Under the pieces are notes generated by a model. The model was not told the DNA's origin and ran no database searches. It saw only the letters and a list, made by a program, of their open reading frames with translations. Made by a program: the position numbers and the translations under genes. 64,000 bases of DNA from Chloracidobacterium sp. (lineage in GTDB: Bacteria > Acidobacteriota > Blastocatellia > Pyrinomonadales > Pyrinomonadaceae): contig JADJJY010000001.1 of assembly GCA_016706275.1 (NCBI GenBank), positions 744,001-808,000 of the forward strand. Reading direction: 5' to 3'. This document shows positions 9,663 through 18,713 of this stretch, in pieces (the first letter of the stretch is position 1; the number at the start of each line of letters is the position of its first letter).

Positions 9663-10397
9663 CTAATTGCCCTGGCTGTGTTTGATAAATACCGCCTCGG
9701 TCAGATAGACGTTTAGTTCGCAAATATCTTTTACATAATCGCCGATACGCTCGATATGCTTTGCTACAAATAGCAGCCGTGCGGCACCATTTGCCGCCGC
9801 CGGATTTCTGACGAGCGTTTCGATCAGGCCGTCAAAGACGCGGCCGTAGCTTTTGTCGAGCGTCAGGTCGCGGGCGATTATCTCCCTCGACGCCGCAGCG
9901 TCCTCCGACGTAAAAGCGTTCAAAGCCTCCCGCAGCATCTCGGCGGCGATGTCCGCCATCATCGAAAAATCAACATAGCTGTCGATCTGCGGCTCGTTAT
10001 TAAGAATGATCGCAGCCTCGGCAATGCTTGTCGCGTGATCGGCGATGCGTTCGAGTATCGGCGTGATCTTTGCGACCGAGACGACCAGGCGAAGGTCATG
10101 CTCGGCCGGTTGATGCGACGCGAGTATCTCGATACTGAGTTGATCGATCTCTAGCTCCATCTGATCGATCTGTTCGTCAGCCTCACAAACACTCCGGGCC
10201 AGATCACTGTCGCGCTCGGTCAACGATCTCATCGCACGATGCACCGCGTCCTCAGTCTTGCCGCCGAGCAGTAAGACGCGGTCGCGTAATAATTCCAGTT
10301 GTGCGTCGATCTCGCGATGTTCCATAGAATCGCGGGCCCCGTGACCCGTAACCATAGGCATCTGCTCAAAACCGTTCGTCTGCAAAGTTTCGCTCAT
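9663..10397 (-). CDS. phoU: Phosphate signalling protein PhoU
   Basis: 244 residues with the two three-helix PhoU repeats (REIDAQLELLRDRVLLLGGK; later AADIAAEMLREALNAF) and the conserved IADHATSIAEA and ERIGDYVKDICE metal-binding segments. PhoU restrains phosphate signalling and uptake. It is first in the minus-strand phoU-DUF47-pit unit. The upstream region carries 11-bp-spaced GTAACA repeats that resemble a Pho box. Confidence 0.95.
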   Translation of the reverse strand: MSETLQTNGFEQMPMVTGHGARDSMEHREIDAQLELLRDRVLLLGGKTEDAVHRAMRSLTERDSDLARSVCEADEQIDQMELEIDQLSIEILASHQPAEHDLRLVVSVAKITPILERIADHATSIAEAAIILNNEPQIDSYVDFSMMADIAAEMLREALNAFTSEDAAASREIIARDLTLDKSYGRVFDGLIETLVRNPAAANGAARLLFVAKHIERIGDYVKDICELNVYLTEAVFIKHSQGN

Positions 10398-10490
10398 AGT
10401 TTACGAACGAGAATTATAGTCGAGAGCACATATCCTATGGGTTACATAATACTTAACTTTTTTTACCGGGGTTTTCTGAGAACGTGTCGT

Positions 10491-10518
10491 GTAACACTTT
10501 AGTAACATTTTGATAACT
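10491..10518. promoter_or_regulatory. Pho-box-like direct repeats
   Basis: GTAACA, GTAACA and ATAACT stand at 10491, 10502 and 10513, separated by five-base A/T-rich spacers, giving an exact 11-bp period. This is the geometry of PhoB/PhoP boxes. The site lies in the 255-base divergent gap between phoU (minus) and the M48 peptidase gene (plus), about 95 bases from phoU. Function is inferred. Confidence 0.5.
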
Positions 10519-10652
10519 TTTCCCGCACGGCTTTTTGGGCAAACGCGCATTCGAACGCCCGTCATCCAAACACCGGCAATTTAGCTTAGTTGGCGTTCGC
10601 GGGTATTTAACATTAGAATTGCCAAAACACCTGAAAGTTTCGGAGGGAAGAT

Positions 10653-12059
10653 ATGAACAAGCATAGTTTTGGAAAGCGGATAGTGTCGGCGGCAATGATC
10701 GCCGCGTTGTGGACCCTGCCGATCGCAATGATCGCTCAGACGCGTATCATCGCGCCAAAGAATAAATACAAGGTTCAGGACGACATCAAGCTCGGTAGCG
10801 ACGCCTCTCGCGAGATCGAGAAGCAGTTTCCGCTAATAAACGATGCTGACGCTACGGCGTATATCGAGCGTGTCGGCCGCCGTCTGGTCGCCGCGATCCC
10901 GCCGCAGTTCAATCAACCCGCGTTCAATTACCGTTTCAAATGGGTCAACGCGAGCGATATCAATGCCTTTGCACTACCAGGCGGCCCGATGTACGTCAAT
11001 CGCGGCATGATCGAAAATGCTAAGAACGAAGGCGAGATGGCCGGCGTCATGGCCCACGAGATCAGCCACGTCGCGCTCCGCCACGCGACCGCGCAGCAGA
11101 CGCAGATGGGCAGTGCAAAAAATACGCTCGGTATGCTCGGTATGATAATCGGCGGTGCGATCCTTGGCGGCGAGGCCGGTGCCCAATTGGGCATGCTCGG
11201 AGCCGCGGCCTGGATGACGAAATACAGCCGTGCTTACGAGTCTCAGTCCGACACACTCGGGGCGCAGATCATGGCAAATGCGGGTTATGATCCGCGTGAT
11301 CTCGCAAATGTATTCAGAACCATCCAGCAGCAGGAGAAAGGCGGCGGCGGACCGCAGTGGATCAGCAGCCATCCTGATCCGGGCAATCGCTACGAGGCCA
11401 TCAACAAAGAGGCACAGTATCTGAATGTCTCGGCAAATCCGATCAAGATCACACGCGATTTCGAACGCATCCAGGCCCGCTTTCGTGCGATGCCAAAGGC
11501 AAAGACGATGGAGCAGATCGAAAAAGAGGCTGAGAAGGGTCAAGGTCAAAATAATCCGACATCCGGCGGACGCTATACAAACAGCGTTCAATATCCGTCG
11601 AGCCGCGTCCGGTCTTACACCGGTTCCAGCTGGCTGCGTGTGAATGTGCCGTCAAACTGGCGTGAGTTTGCAAGTCAGGACGATGTTCAGTTCGCTCCCG
11701 AGGGAGCTTACGGTGATCAGGGTATTACACGCGGAGCGATGTTTGGCGTTATGACATCGCAAACTAACGACCTTGGTCGTGATTCTGAGGCGTTGGTCAA
11801 CAGCCTGTTGCAAGGCAATACATATTTGCGTCAGCAAAATCGCTGGTCACAAGTCTATGTTGCGGGCCGAGAGGGCTATTCGACACAGCTTTCGGGCCGC
11901 TCGCCGCTCACGAACCAGACCGAGATCGTCACGATCTACACGACTAACCTACGAAACGGCGGCATCTTTTACGTCGCGACGGTCGTCCCGCAAAGCGAAG
12001 CCAACAGCTATTCTTATGCATTCAAGAATATGCTCAACTCGATACGGCTGAACGACTAA
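10653..12059 (+). CDS. M48 family metalloprotease, exported (BepA/Loi-like)
   Basis: 468 residues. A signal peptide (IVSAAMIAALWTLPIAMIAQ) precedes an M48 domain with zinc motif HEISH at about residue 136, upstream GGPMYVNRG, and the third-ligand region AYESQSDTLGAQIMANAGY followed by WISSHPDPGNRYEAI. A linker and a further beta-rich domain of about 140 residues follow, ending near YSYAFKNMLNSIRLND. Relatives such as BepA act on outer-membrane proteins in the periplasm; that role here is inference. GGAGG sits 8 bases before the ATG. Confidence 0.92.
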   Translation: MNKHSFGKRIVSAAMIAALWTLPIAMIAQTRIIAPKNKYKVQDDIKLGSDASREIEKQFPLINDADATAYIERVGRRLVAAIPPQFNQPAFNYRFKWVNASDINAFALPGGPMYVNRGMIENAKNEGEMAGVMAHEISHVALRHATAQQTQMGSAKNTLGMLGMIIGGAILGGEAGAQLGMLGAAAWMTKYSRAYESQSDTLGAQIMANAGYDPRDLANVFRTIQQQEKGGGGPQWISSHPDPGNRYEAINKEAQYLNVSANPIKITRDFERIQARFRAMPKAKTMEQIEKEAEKGQGQNNPTSGGRYTNSVQYPSSRVRSYTGSSWLRVNVPSNWREFASQDDVQFAPEGAYGDQGITRGAMFGVMTSQTNDLGRDSEALVNSLLQGNTYLRQQNRWSQVYVAGREGYSTQLSGRSPLTNQTEIVTIYTTNLRNGGIFYVATVVPQSEANSYSYAFKNMLNSIRLND

Positions 12060-12071
12060 TTTAACGCCTTG

Positions 12072-12131
12072 TTTAACAGGATGGACAGGATATGCAGGAT
12101 TTTTATCTTGTTCATCCTATCTATCCTGTTT
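12072..12131. repeat. Palindromic repeat, AACAGGAT family, copy 1
   Basis: The left arm repeats the word (A/G)ACAGGAT or GCAGGAT three times; the right arm contains TTCATCCTATCTATCCTGTT, its inverse. It lies between two convergent genes, and its right end forms the last codons and the TAG stop of the MFS gene on the minus strand. A second copy at 18643-18702 is nearly identical. Confidence 0.85.
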
Positions 12132-13359
12132 GCGTTTCTTGGTCCGACTTGACGGTTGTCAGCAATAGGATCGCGAGGATCGACACACAGGCACTTGCGA
12201 GAAACGCCGTAGAGGCTCCAAACCTACTCCAAACGAGGCCAAACAGGAGCGATGCTGGAAACACCGTAATGCCGTACGCGAGGTTGTACAGGCCATACGC
12301 GGTGCCGCGTTTGTTTTCGGGCACCATGTCGGCGACAAAGGCTTTTTCGACGCCTTCGGTCAGGCCAAAATAGACACCATAGATGATAAACAGTGCCCAC
12401 GCTTGCCATGGTGAGCTGACAAAGGCAAACCCCGCATAGACAAATCCGTACACCAGCCAGCCGGCGATGATGACCTGTTTGCGGCCGAGCCTGTCGGACA
12501 GATCGCCGCCGATCAGCGAGCTGGCGACCTTGCTCAAATGCAGCGTCATCCACAGCAGCGGCAGTATGACCGGCGAGATGCCGGCGTCGGCCGCACGCAG
12601 CAGTAAAAATGCGTCCGTCGAATTGGACAGCGTGAACAGGGCAATGACCCACAGAAAGCGTTTGAAATTGCCGTCAAACCCCTTGAGCGAAAGCGTCGGG
12701 GCTTCGACCGCAGCGTGAGGTTTGGGGTCTTCGCGGACGAGGAATGCGATGACAAGCAATCCGAGCACGACGGGAACTGACGCAAACAAAAAGACTTGTT
12801 GGTATTCGCGTATCGTCGGATTACCAGAATCGACGGCAAAATACGCTAGCAGCATAAACCCAACGACCGGGCCGAATACTGCCCCTAGATGATCGGCTGC
12901 ACGGTTAAATCCGAATGCAAATCCACGCTGATTTTTCGGCACGCTCTCTGAGATCAGAGCGTCACGCGGAGCCCCGCGAATGCCTTTGCCTACGCGGTCG
13001 GTCATTCGCACAACCAGCACCTGTGGCCAGCTTGTAACAAACGCGAGGAACGGGCGAGTGATCGCGGCGAGAGAATAGCCAAGGAAAACGGGCAGTTTGC
13101 GGGTGCCAAAGCGGTCGCTGAGATAGCCGGAAAAGAGTTTGAGGATGCTGGCGATCGACTCGGCAAAGCCTTCGATCAGGCCGATCGCAAAAGGCGAGGC
13201 TCCCAAGCTGAGAGCGAGAAACGCCGGTAGTAGGGGATAAACGATCTCGCTCGAAACATCGTTGAGCAGAGCGACAAAGCTAAGTGCGATGACATTTCGC
13301 GGGAGCTTGCGGTAACGGCCCAATCGGCCTGTTTTTATTTCAGGTTCGATGGGCGTCAT
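12121..13359 (-). CDS. Major facilitator superfamily transporter
   Basis: 412 residues, about twelve membrane helices. Motif A is seen as SGYLSDRFGTRKLPV between helices 2 and 3, repeated weakly as IGGDLSDRLGRKQVI in the second half. RVGKGIRGAPRDALISESV is characteristic of a group of uncharacterised bacterial MFS proteins. Substrate unknown. The final residues (QTG, stop) are read from the palindromic repeat that overlaps the 3' end, so the natural C terminus may have been altered by that element. Confidence 0.9.
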   Translation of the reverse strand: MTPIEPEIKTGRLGRYRKLPRNVIALSFVALLNDVSSEIVYPLLPAFLALSLGASPFAIGLIEGFAESIASILKLFSGYLSDRFGTRKLPVFLGYSLAAITRPFLAFVTSWPQVLVVRMTDRVGKGIRGAPRDALISESVPKNQRGFAFGFNRAADHLGAVFGPVVGFMLLAYFAVDSGNPTIREYQQVFLFASVPVVLGLLVIAFLVREDPKPHAAVEAPTLSLKGFDGNFKRFLWVIALFTLSNSTDAFLLLRAADAGISPVILPLLWMTLHLSKVASSLIGGDLSDRLGRKQVIIAGWLVYGFVYAGFAFVSSPWQAWALFIIYGVYFGLTEGVEKAFVADMVPENKRGTAYGLYNLAYGITVFPASLLFGLVWSRFGASTAFLASACVSILAILLLTTVKSDQETQTG

Positions 13360-13368
13360 AAAACGTTG

Positions 13369-13647
13369 TTAACGACGCGCGGGTGACGCCGGCGGTCTCT
13401 GCGGCGTTGGGCGAGGGCTGTCTGAACTTAATACGCCTAGATAGACGCAGACGATGGCTCCGACGATCGCGATCAGCAAGATCACGCCAACGATAGCCAT
13501 GCGAAACGCCATCTTTAGCGTTTTTCTCAGTAGCAGAAAAGCCGTTATCGCGACGGCGACACAGATCAGGACGAAAACAACGCCCGCAAACAGACCCAAA
13601 AAGGGTCCGATCGGTGCAGCGTCTAAAAATAATAGATTCGTTGTCAT
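13369..13647 (-). CDS. Small membrane protein of unknown function
   Basis: 92 residues from the ATG at 13647, which overlaps the TGA of yacG (ATGA) and is preceded by GGAGAG. Two hydrophobic segments are visible (FLGLFAGVVFVLICVAVAIT and MAIVGVILLIAIVGAIVCVY), followed by a proline-rich tail ending TPQRPPASPARR. Coupled to yacG and 9 bases upstream of the MFS gene start. No family is recognised. Confidence 0.7.
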   Translation of the reverse strand: MTTNLLFLDAAPIGPFLGLFAGVVFVLICVAVAITAFLLLRKTLKMAFRMAIVGVILLIAIVGAIVCVYLGVLSSDSPRPTPQRPPASPARR

Positions 13648-13844
13648 TTTCTCTCCTGTTGGGCCTTTTCGATGGCGTCGAGATCCTCTTCGGTCATCGA
13701 GGATGTTTCGATCGGCAGATTGTATTCCTCGTCGGCCCACGCACCAAAATCGAGCAGTTTGCACCGTTCGGAGCAAAAGGGCCGAAATTCGTTACCGGTA
13801 AATTCTGTCTCTTTGCCGCAATTTGGGCACTTTACAATTGGCAT
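13644..13844 (-). CDS. yacG: DNA gyrase inhibitor YacG-type zinc protein
   Basis: 66 residues starting MPIVKCPNCGKETEF. It has the YacG pattern of four zinc-binding cysteines, CPNC then FCSERC, followed by DFGAWADEEYNLP. YacG proteins bind GyrB and inhibit gyrase. The ATG at 13844 is chosen because the zinc motif starts five residues later, as in the family. Its stop overlaps the next start. Confidence 0.92.
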   Translation of the reverse strand: MPIVKCPNCGKETEFTGNEFRPFCSERCKLLDFGAWADEEYNLPIETSSMTEEDLDAIEKAQQERK

Positions 13845-13946
13845 AGCGTTGTCGAAAGAAAGATTAGCATAAGGCAAAAGCAAGCGAACAATCTACGCGA
13901 AAAAAACGTATTTTTGTATGAGTTTTTGTGATAAAAAAGGATTGTT

Positions 13947-14923
13947 ATGAACGATTACAAATCAACGTTTGAACGCTGGACCAAAAAGGCGACCGATAAG
14001 CTCGAAGAGATCGATTCTCAACTCGGGCTCAAAGACAAGATCGAGGGCGGCGCTCGCGTCGTCGTCGATGCGGCCAAGACCGGCGCCGAATACGTTAAGG
14101 CTGAGGCTGAGAAATCGGACGTTGGTAAAAAAGCGGTAAAGGTTGTCGAAGATGCGGCCAGCACCGCTGGTGATGCGGCAAGAACGGCGTGGAACGCGAG
14201 CGAACCTGTTCGCGACGTCGCGGTCGATGCCGGAAAAAAAACCGGCGGCGTGGTCGTTGATACGGCTGAAAAAGCCGGAGATTTTTTGTTGACGCGAGCG
14301 ACACCGTTGGGACAAATGCGAAACGCGTCGCTAAGGTCGTCGGATTTGGTTCGAGTCTGACAACGACACTCGATGCCGGATTAAAGTCTGCCAAAAAGGC
14401 CGCAGATTGGGCAGTCGAAGACCCGATGCGTGCCGCGACGACCGGAGCGTCGATGGCTGTCGGAGCCGGGCTCGGGATCATTTTTACAGGGATCAGTTCG
14501 CATTGGCTGCTTAACAGTGCGATACCAACATATTCGGTCAAGAAGCTGGCCGAAAGTTTCAATGGCTACCTTAAACGCCGCGAAGAAATGATCGCCAAAG
14601 GCCATCTTTCTGACGCCGACGTCGAACGCGTCAATTTTGAACGCGACATCGCCACCCGCATCGGAGCACCTTTGCTCGGAGCATTTTCATTCGCATCAGG
14701 TGCCGTGATGATGACTAACATCCTCAATCCCGCGGCGGTCACTGGTTTCCCGATCGGCTCGATAATCGGCGGAAACCCTTTGCTCGAAGGCGTCTGGTTC
14801 TTTGGCAACGGAATGGTCTGCTTTAAGACGAGCTACGATTTCTTTATGATCGCCCTCGATGGGCAAGAAGATGTGGAGAAGATGGTCAAAGAGATCAAAG
14901 GATTACTACCTCAGGCCAGCTAA
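13947..14923 (+). CDS. Helical plus membrane protein read across a -1 shift (possible programmed frameshift)
   Basis: The zero frame starts at 13947 after AAAAAGGATTGTT and encodes a charged Ala/Lys/Asp/Val-rich helical region with repeats such as VVVDAAKTGAEYVKAEAEK; it stops at 14358-14360 (137 residues). The -1 frame continues the same pattern (DTVGTNAKRVAKVVGFGSS, then SAKKAADWAVEDP) and adds a C-terminal part with hydrophobic segments (ASMAVGAGLGIIFTGI; LLGAFSFASGAVMMTNI), ending at 14923. The frames join at T TTT TTG (14282-14288), a canonical -1 slippery heptamer in the correct register; the full product is about 325 residues. A one-base error in the T6 run is the alternative. The -1 frame has an ATG at 14426 but no ribosome-binding site there. 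Confidence 0.65.
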
Positions 14924-14998
14924 TAGAATTCGAACAAATCTCAAGAGCTTGTCGGTAATGAGTTGATAACGCGACCTATTACCTCGATGCATCCCCTT

Positions 14999-16228
14999 AT
15001 GTCTGAAAACTCGATCAGTCCAGTTTCGATAACCGAACGCATTGAGATCCTCGATGTTCTGCGCGGGTTGGCGGTCGGCGGTATTTTGATCGGCAATTTG
15101 CAGTGGTTTTCGGGATACGGGATGATGCCGCCGGTTTTGGCCGCGCAAGCACCCGTTGTTGATCAGGTCACTCATTTTCTGGTCCATTTTTTTATTGAGG
15201 GCAAGTTTTACTCGATCTTTTCGTTTTTGTTTGGATTCGGTTTTGCGTTGCAGATCGCACGGGCTGCGGAACGCGGCGACACGCGAGCGACGCTATTCAA
15301 ACGCCGCTTGTTCTGGCTGCTTGTGATCGGTTTGCTCCACGCTTATTTACTGTGGGCGGGTGATATTTTGAGCATCTATGCCCTGATGGGCTTTGTGCTG
15401 ATCTTGTTTCGTAAGAAAACTGACGACTCGTTGCTCAAGTGGGCGTTCGCTCTCGTGACTATCCCGATCGTAACCTACGTTCTGCTCTATATTGCGTTTG
15501 TCTCTTTCGCTCCGCCCGATGTCGCCACAACGATCAATGCGGGACAGATGGAATTTTGGACCGAATCGGTTCGAAAGGCTTCTACGGGCAGCTATTTTCA
15601 AATCCTCACCGACTTTAATCTGCAATATATCGTGGGGCGATATGCGGGATTGATCTTTCAAATGCGTCTGCCAAAGATACTGGCGATGTTCCTACTCGGG
15701 TTTTACGCTTACCGGCAAGGGTTTTTTCAGGATCTGTCTGGTCACAGAGTATTCATTCGCAAAGTATTGATATACGGACTTATTTTGGGTATTGTCGGCA
15801 ACATCGCGTTTTCGGCATTGGCGGGTAACGAGGCTCCATTTCCGCCGTCGCTGGCGGGTGTTGGCGGTGTCATCGCATATGCCTTTGGCGTACCGGCTTT
15901 GGCTCTCGGAATTATTGCCCTGGTCGCGACGCTGTGGCAAAAAACGGGATGGCATCGGATGCTCTCTTTTCTGGCACCGGTCGGACGAATGGCTCTAACC
16001 AATTATCTGCTGCAAACGGTGATCTGTGTACTGATTTTCTACGGTTACGGCTTTGGGCTATTTGGCCAAGTCGGGGCTCTGGCTGCGACGCTGATCGCGC
16101 TCAGTATTTTTGCGGTTCAGATCGTGATCAGCACGTCATGGCTAAAGTATTTTGCCTACGGCCCTATGGAATGGATCTGGCGCCAGCTTACATACCGAAA
16201 GCGGTTAAGTTTGCGGATCGGGGCTTAA
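14999..16228 (+). CDS. DUF418 family membrane protein
   Basis: About 409 residues. ERIEILDVLRGLAVGGILIG opens the DUF418 pattern, followed by HFFIEGKFYSIFSFLFGFGF and roughly ten membrane segments; the C-terminal GRMALTNYLLQTVICVLIFY is also typical. Function of the family is unknown, with a remote link to acyltransferase-3-like membrane proteins. Start uncertain: ATG at 14987 and TTG at 14963 are in frame, and none has a clear ribosome-binding site. Its stop is directly against that of the M50 gene on the other strand. Confidence 0.85.
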   Translation: MSENSISPVSITERIEILDVLRGLAVGGILIGNLQWFSGYGMMPPVLAAQAPVVDQVTHFLVHFFIEGKFYSIFSFLFGFGFALQIARAAERGDTRATLFKRRLFWLLVIGLLHAYLLWAGDILSIYALMGFVLILFRKKTDDSLLKWAFALVTIPIVTYVLLYIAFVSFAPPDVATTINAGQMEFWTESVRKASTGSYFQILTDFNLQYIVGRYAGLIFQMRLPKILAMFLLGFYAYRQGFFQDLSGHRVFIRKVLIYGLILGIVGNIAFSALAGNEAPFPPSLAGVGGVIAYAFGVPALALGIIALVATLWQKTGWHRMLSFLAPVGRMALTNYLLQTVICVLIFYGYGFGLFGQVGALAATLIALSIFAVQIVISTSWLKYFAYGPMEWIWRQLTYRKRLSLRIGA

Positions 16229-17248
16229 CTAGTTGATCTGTATAGGAAACGGGACAAAACACAACACAAATATCACAAGCGTAAGGAAGGCCACGGCTTT
16301 CCTTTTTGCGTCTAGAGGCGTTTGATCTAGCGGACTCGGGTGCGGAACGCGCATCATTACGCCTAAGATGATAGCTATCAAAAACCCGCTTGGGCTGCCG
16401 AAAAAATACATTCCGGCAACCGACAGCGTCGCCATAATTGCAAAAGCAATGCGTCCCGTCCAGTAATGTACCTTTTCGCCGAGAACCGCATAGATCGCGT
16501 GGCCGCCGTCGAGTTGGCCTGACGGGATAAGGTTCAACGCCGTTACCAGCAGTCCGACCCATCCGGCAAAATAAAACGCGTTGCCGACGCTCACCGCCGG
16601 GTCGTGGCCAAGAGCAAACCCGAGCAGCCGCATAAACAGCGGATCGGCAAAAACAAGCCCGCTCGGGCTCGCAAGCTGCTCGGCGGTCGCGGGTTCCATT
16701 GTCCAAATGCCGAGGAACGCGACCGGTATCAACGCTATAAATCCTGCGATCGGCCCTGCAACACCGATGTCGAAGACCGCCCGTCGCGAAGGCATCGGTG
16801 ACAATATCTTGATAAACGCGCCGAACGTCCCCGCCGGGCCGATCATCGGCGGCGTCGGGATAAAAAAGGGCAGCGTCGCATCCACTTTGTAAATGCGACA
16901 TGCGATATAGTGCCCCATCTCGTGGCAGATCAGGATGAAAAGCAGTGAACACGAAAAACTCAATCCATACGTCAGCGTCGCCGTATCGTTAAATATCTTC
17001 TGGATCGCATCGACCAGAAAAGCCGCGTACCGCGATGGCAGCGTAAAGATAAACTGCATCACCTCGGTCAGCGTCTGCGGATCATCAGCTGGAACAGATG
17101 CATTTTGGCCAAACGGGAACAGCGTCCCCGCGATCGTCGCCGTGCAAAATGTCAGGGCAAGGAGCGCCAGATGCTTTGCATAGGCAAGCGCGGTCGGGCG
17201 TGGCGGGTCGATAAAATGTTGAGGAGAGATCTGGTCTGGCTCGGTCAT
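16229..17248 (-). CDS. Site-2-protease-like M50 zinc metallopeptidase
   Basis: 339 residues, about seven membrane segments. The zinc motif HEMGH lies near residue 107 inside a hydrophobic helix, and the third ligand is in SGQLDGGHAIYAVLG near residue 245. These are the two active-site signatures of intramembrane site-2 proteases. No PDZ domain is seen, so it belongs with the short membrane-embedded branch. Substrate unknown. The gene is convergent with the DUF418 gene, with no spacer. Confidence 0.92.
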   Translation of the reverse strand: MTEPDQISPQHFIDPPRPTALAYAKHLALLALTFCTATIAGTLFPFGQNASVPADDPQTLTEVMQFIFTLPSRYAAFLVDAIQKIFNDTATLTYGLSFSCSLLFILICHEMGHYIACRIYKVDATLPFFIPTPPMIGPAGTFGAFIKILSPMPSRRAVFDIGVAGPIAGFIALIPVAFLGIWTMEPATAEQLASPSGLVFADPLFMRLLGFALGHDPAVSVGNAFYFAGWVGLLVTALNLIPSGQLDGGHAIYAVLGEKVHYWTGRIAFAIMATLSVAGMYFFGSPSGFLIAIILGVMMRVPHPSPLDQTPLDAKRKAVAFLTLVIFVLCFVPFPIQIN

Positions 17249-17339
17249 GTAATAAAAAAGATCGTAGCCCAGCGCATCGGTACTGTACGAGCACCTTGCG
17301 GTCTACGATCAGTGATCTAAAGGGTCAGCCGGGGCTAAT

Positions 17340-17612
17340 TCAGACAGCTTTTGCCGAAAGCTCTTTACCGGGTTTGAATCTGATGGTTTTGCCAGCCGGG
17401 ATCGGCACCTCTTCGCCGGTTCGCGGATTGCGGCCAACTCCGCGTTTTCGTGCTTTTACTACAAACACACCAAACCCGCGCAGCTCGATACGCTTGCCCT
17501 GAGCAAGTGCATCTTTCATAGCCTCAAAAAGCGAATCGACCACCTGCTCTGCCTTTTGCTTAGGCACGCCGGTCCGGTCGGCAACCATATTTACAATGTC
17601 TAGTTTGATCAT
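17340..17612 (-). CDS. HU/IHF family DNA-binding protein
   Basis: 90 residues. MIKLDIVNMVADRTGVPKQK starts the dimerisation helices, RIELRGFGVFVVKARKRGVG leads into the beta arm, and GRNPRTGEEVPIPAGKTIRF is the arm signature of HU/IHF proteins. The ATG at 17612 is chosen because GGAGG is 6 bases upstream; an in-frame TTG lies inside that ribosome-binding site and is unlikely. It binds and bends DNA as part of the nucleoid. A sigma-70-type promoter is visible upstream. Confidence 0.96.
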   Translation of the reverse strand: MIKLDIVNMVADRTGVPKQKAEQVVDSLFEAMKDALAQGKRIELRGFGVFVVKARKRGVGRNPRTGEEVPIPAGKTIRFKPGKELSAKAV

Positions 17613-17673
17613 TATTTCCTCCAACGGCCATTAAAAAGCACAGGCGAGAAAACCTAAACTAAAACGCCCCTGA

Positions 17674-17703
17674 ATCATAATCCTCTAAGTCCGTCTATGT
17701 CAA
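17674..17703 (-). promoter_or_regulatory. Sigma-70-type promoter for the HU gene
   Basis: On the minus strand TTGACA (17703-17698) and TATGAT (17679-17674) are separated by 18 bases. The predicted start is near 17667, giving a leader of about 55 bases before the ATG at 17612. Confidence 0.65.
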
Positions 17704-17810
17704 GATTTTGCGGTGAATTTTGTGCGACGATTGCGACACGCTTTTATTTACTTCGCCAGTTTTTGCGAAAGTGATAAAATCAGGTCACGGTAATAAGGAG
17801 CTAGAGCAAT

Positions 17811-18632
17811 ATGCGTTGGAGAGATCAGCGGCAGAGTGACAATGTAGAGGATCGTCGAGGTGGACGCGGTTTGGCGGTCGGAGGCGGCGGTATCGGCGTG
17901 CTCATCCTCGCACTCGCGATCTATCTATGCGGCGGCGACCCGAGCCAGTTGTTGCAAAACGCTCCGACCGGCAGCGAAGTGCCTCAGCCCGGGACGGCGG
18001 CGAATAAAGTTGTGTCACAGGATGAGAACCGTCAGTTTGCGGGTGCGATCATGGGCAATCTTGAGGACGCCTGGAAGCAGATCTTACCGGCCCAGTCGCG
18101 TACACAATTCAAAGCTCCAAAGCTCGTGCTTTTTACCAATCAGATCTCGTCCGCCTGTGGCTACGCGACGGCGGCAAGCGGACCATTTTACTGTCCCGGC
18201 GATTATAAGCTATATCTCGATTTTGCGTTCTTTGACGAGTTGCGACGTGAGTTCAAAGCCCCCGGCGATTTTGCTCAGGCATATGTCATTGCCCACGAAT
18301 TTGGCCATCACATCCAAAATCTGACGGGCACGATGACCAAGGTGCAGAGTGCTGGTGAGAACAACCGTCTTTCGGTCGCTCTCGAATTACAGGCCGATTG
18401 TTACGCGGGTATCTGGGCAAACTATGCTCAAAAACAAGGCCGTCTCGATCCCGGCGATACCGACGAAGCTCTGCGGGCAGCGAGTGCCGTCGGCGACGAT
18501 ATGATCCAAAAACGAACGCAGGGCTACGTCATCCCCGATTCGTTCACGCACGGCTCGGCACAGCAGCGGATGCAGTATTTTGCAATGGGATTTAAGTCCG
18601 GCGAAATGCGGCAGTGCCAGACCTTTAAATAG
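17811..18632 (+). CDS. Neutral zinc metallopeptidase, YpfJ family
   Basis: 273 residues. The N terminus (MRWRDQRQSDNVEDRRG) followed by a glycine-rich membrane segment (GGGGIGVLILALAIYL) is typical of the YpfJ/KPN_02809 family, as is the CGYATAASGPFYCPGDYKLY segment. The zinc motif is HEFGHHIQN at about residue 162, with ALELQADCYAGIWANYAQ downstream providing the third ligand. The catalytic part should face the periplasm. GGAG lies about 11 bases before the ATG. Physiological substrate unknown. Confidence 0.94.
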   Translation: MRWRDQRQSDNVEDRRGGRGLAVGGGGIGVLILALAIYLCGGDPSQLLQNAPTGSEVPQPGTAANKVVSQDENRQFAGAIMGNLEDAWKQILPAQSRTQFKAPKLVLFTNQISSACGYATAASGPFYCPGDYKLYLDFAFFDELRREFKAPGDFAQAYVIAHEFGHHIQNLTGTMTKVQSAGENNRLSVALELQADCYAGIWANYAQKQGRLDPGDTDEALRAASAVGDDMIQKRTQGYVIPDSFTHGSAQQRMQYFAMGFKSGEMRQCQTFK

Positions 18633-18642
18633 AGAAGAAGAA

Positions 18643-18702
18643 TTTAACAGGATGAACAGGATAGGCAGGATGGCTTTATCGTGTTCATCCTGTCTATCCT
18701 GT
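18643..18702. repeat. Palindromic repeat, AACAGGAT family, copy 2
   Basis: Same structure as the element at 12072: AACAGGATGAACAGGATAGG on the left, GTTCATCCTGTCTATCCTGT on the right, with a short centre (GGCTTTATC). It fills the gap between two convergent genes and ends 11 bases from the stop of the minus-strand gene. Confidence 0.85.
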
Positions 18703-18713
18703 AAAAATAACGG

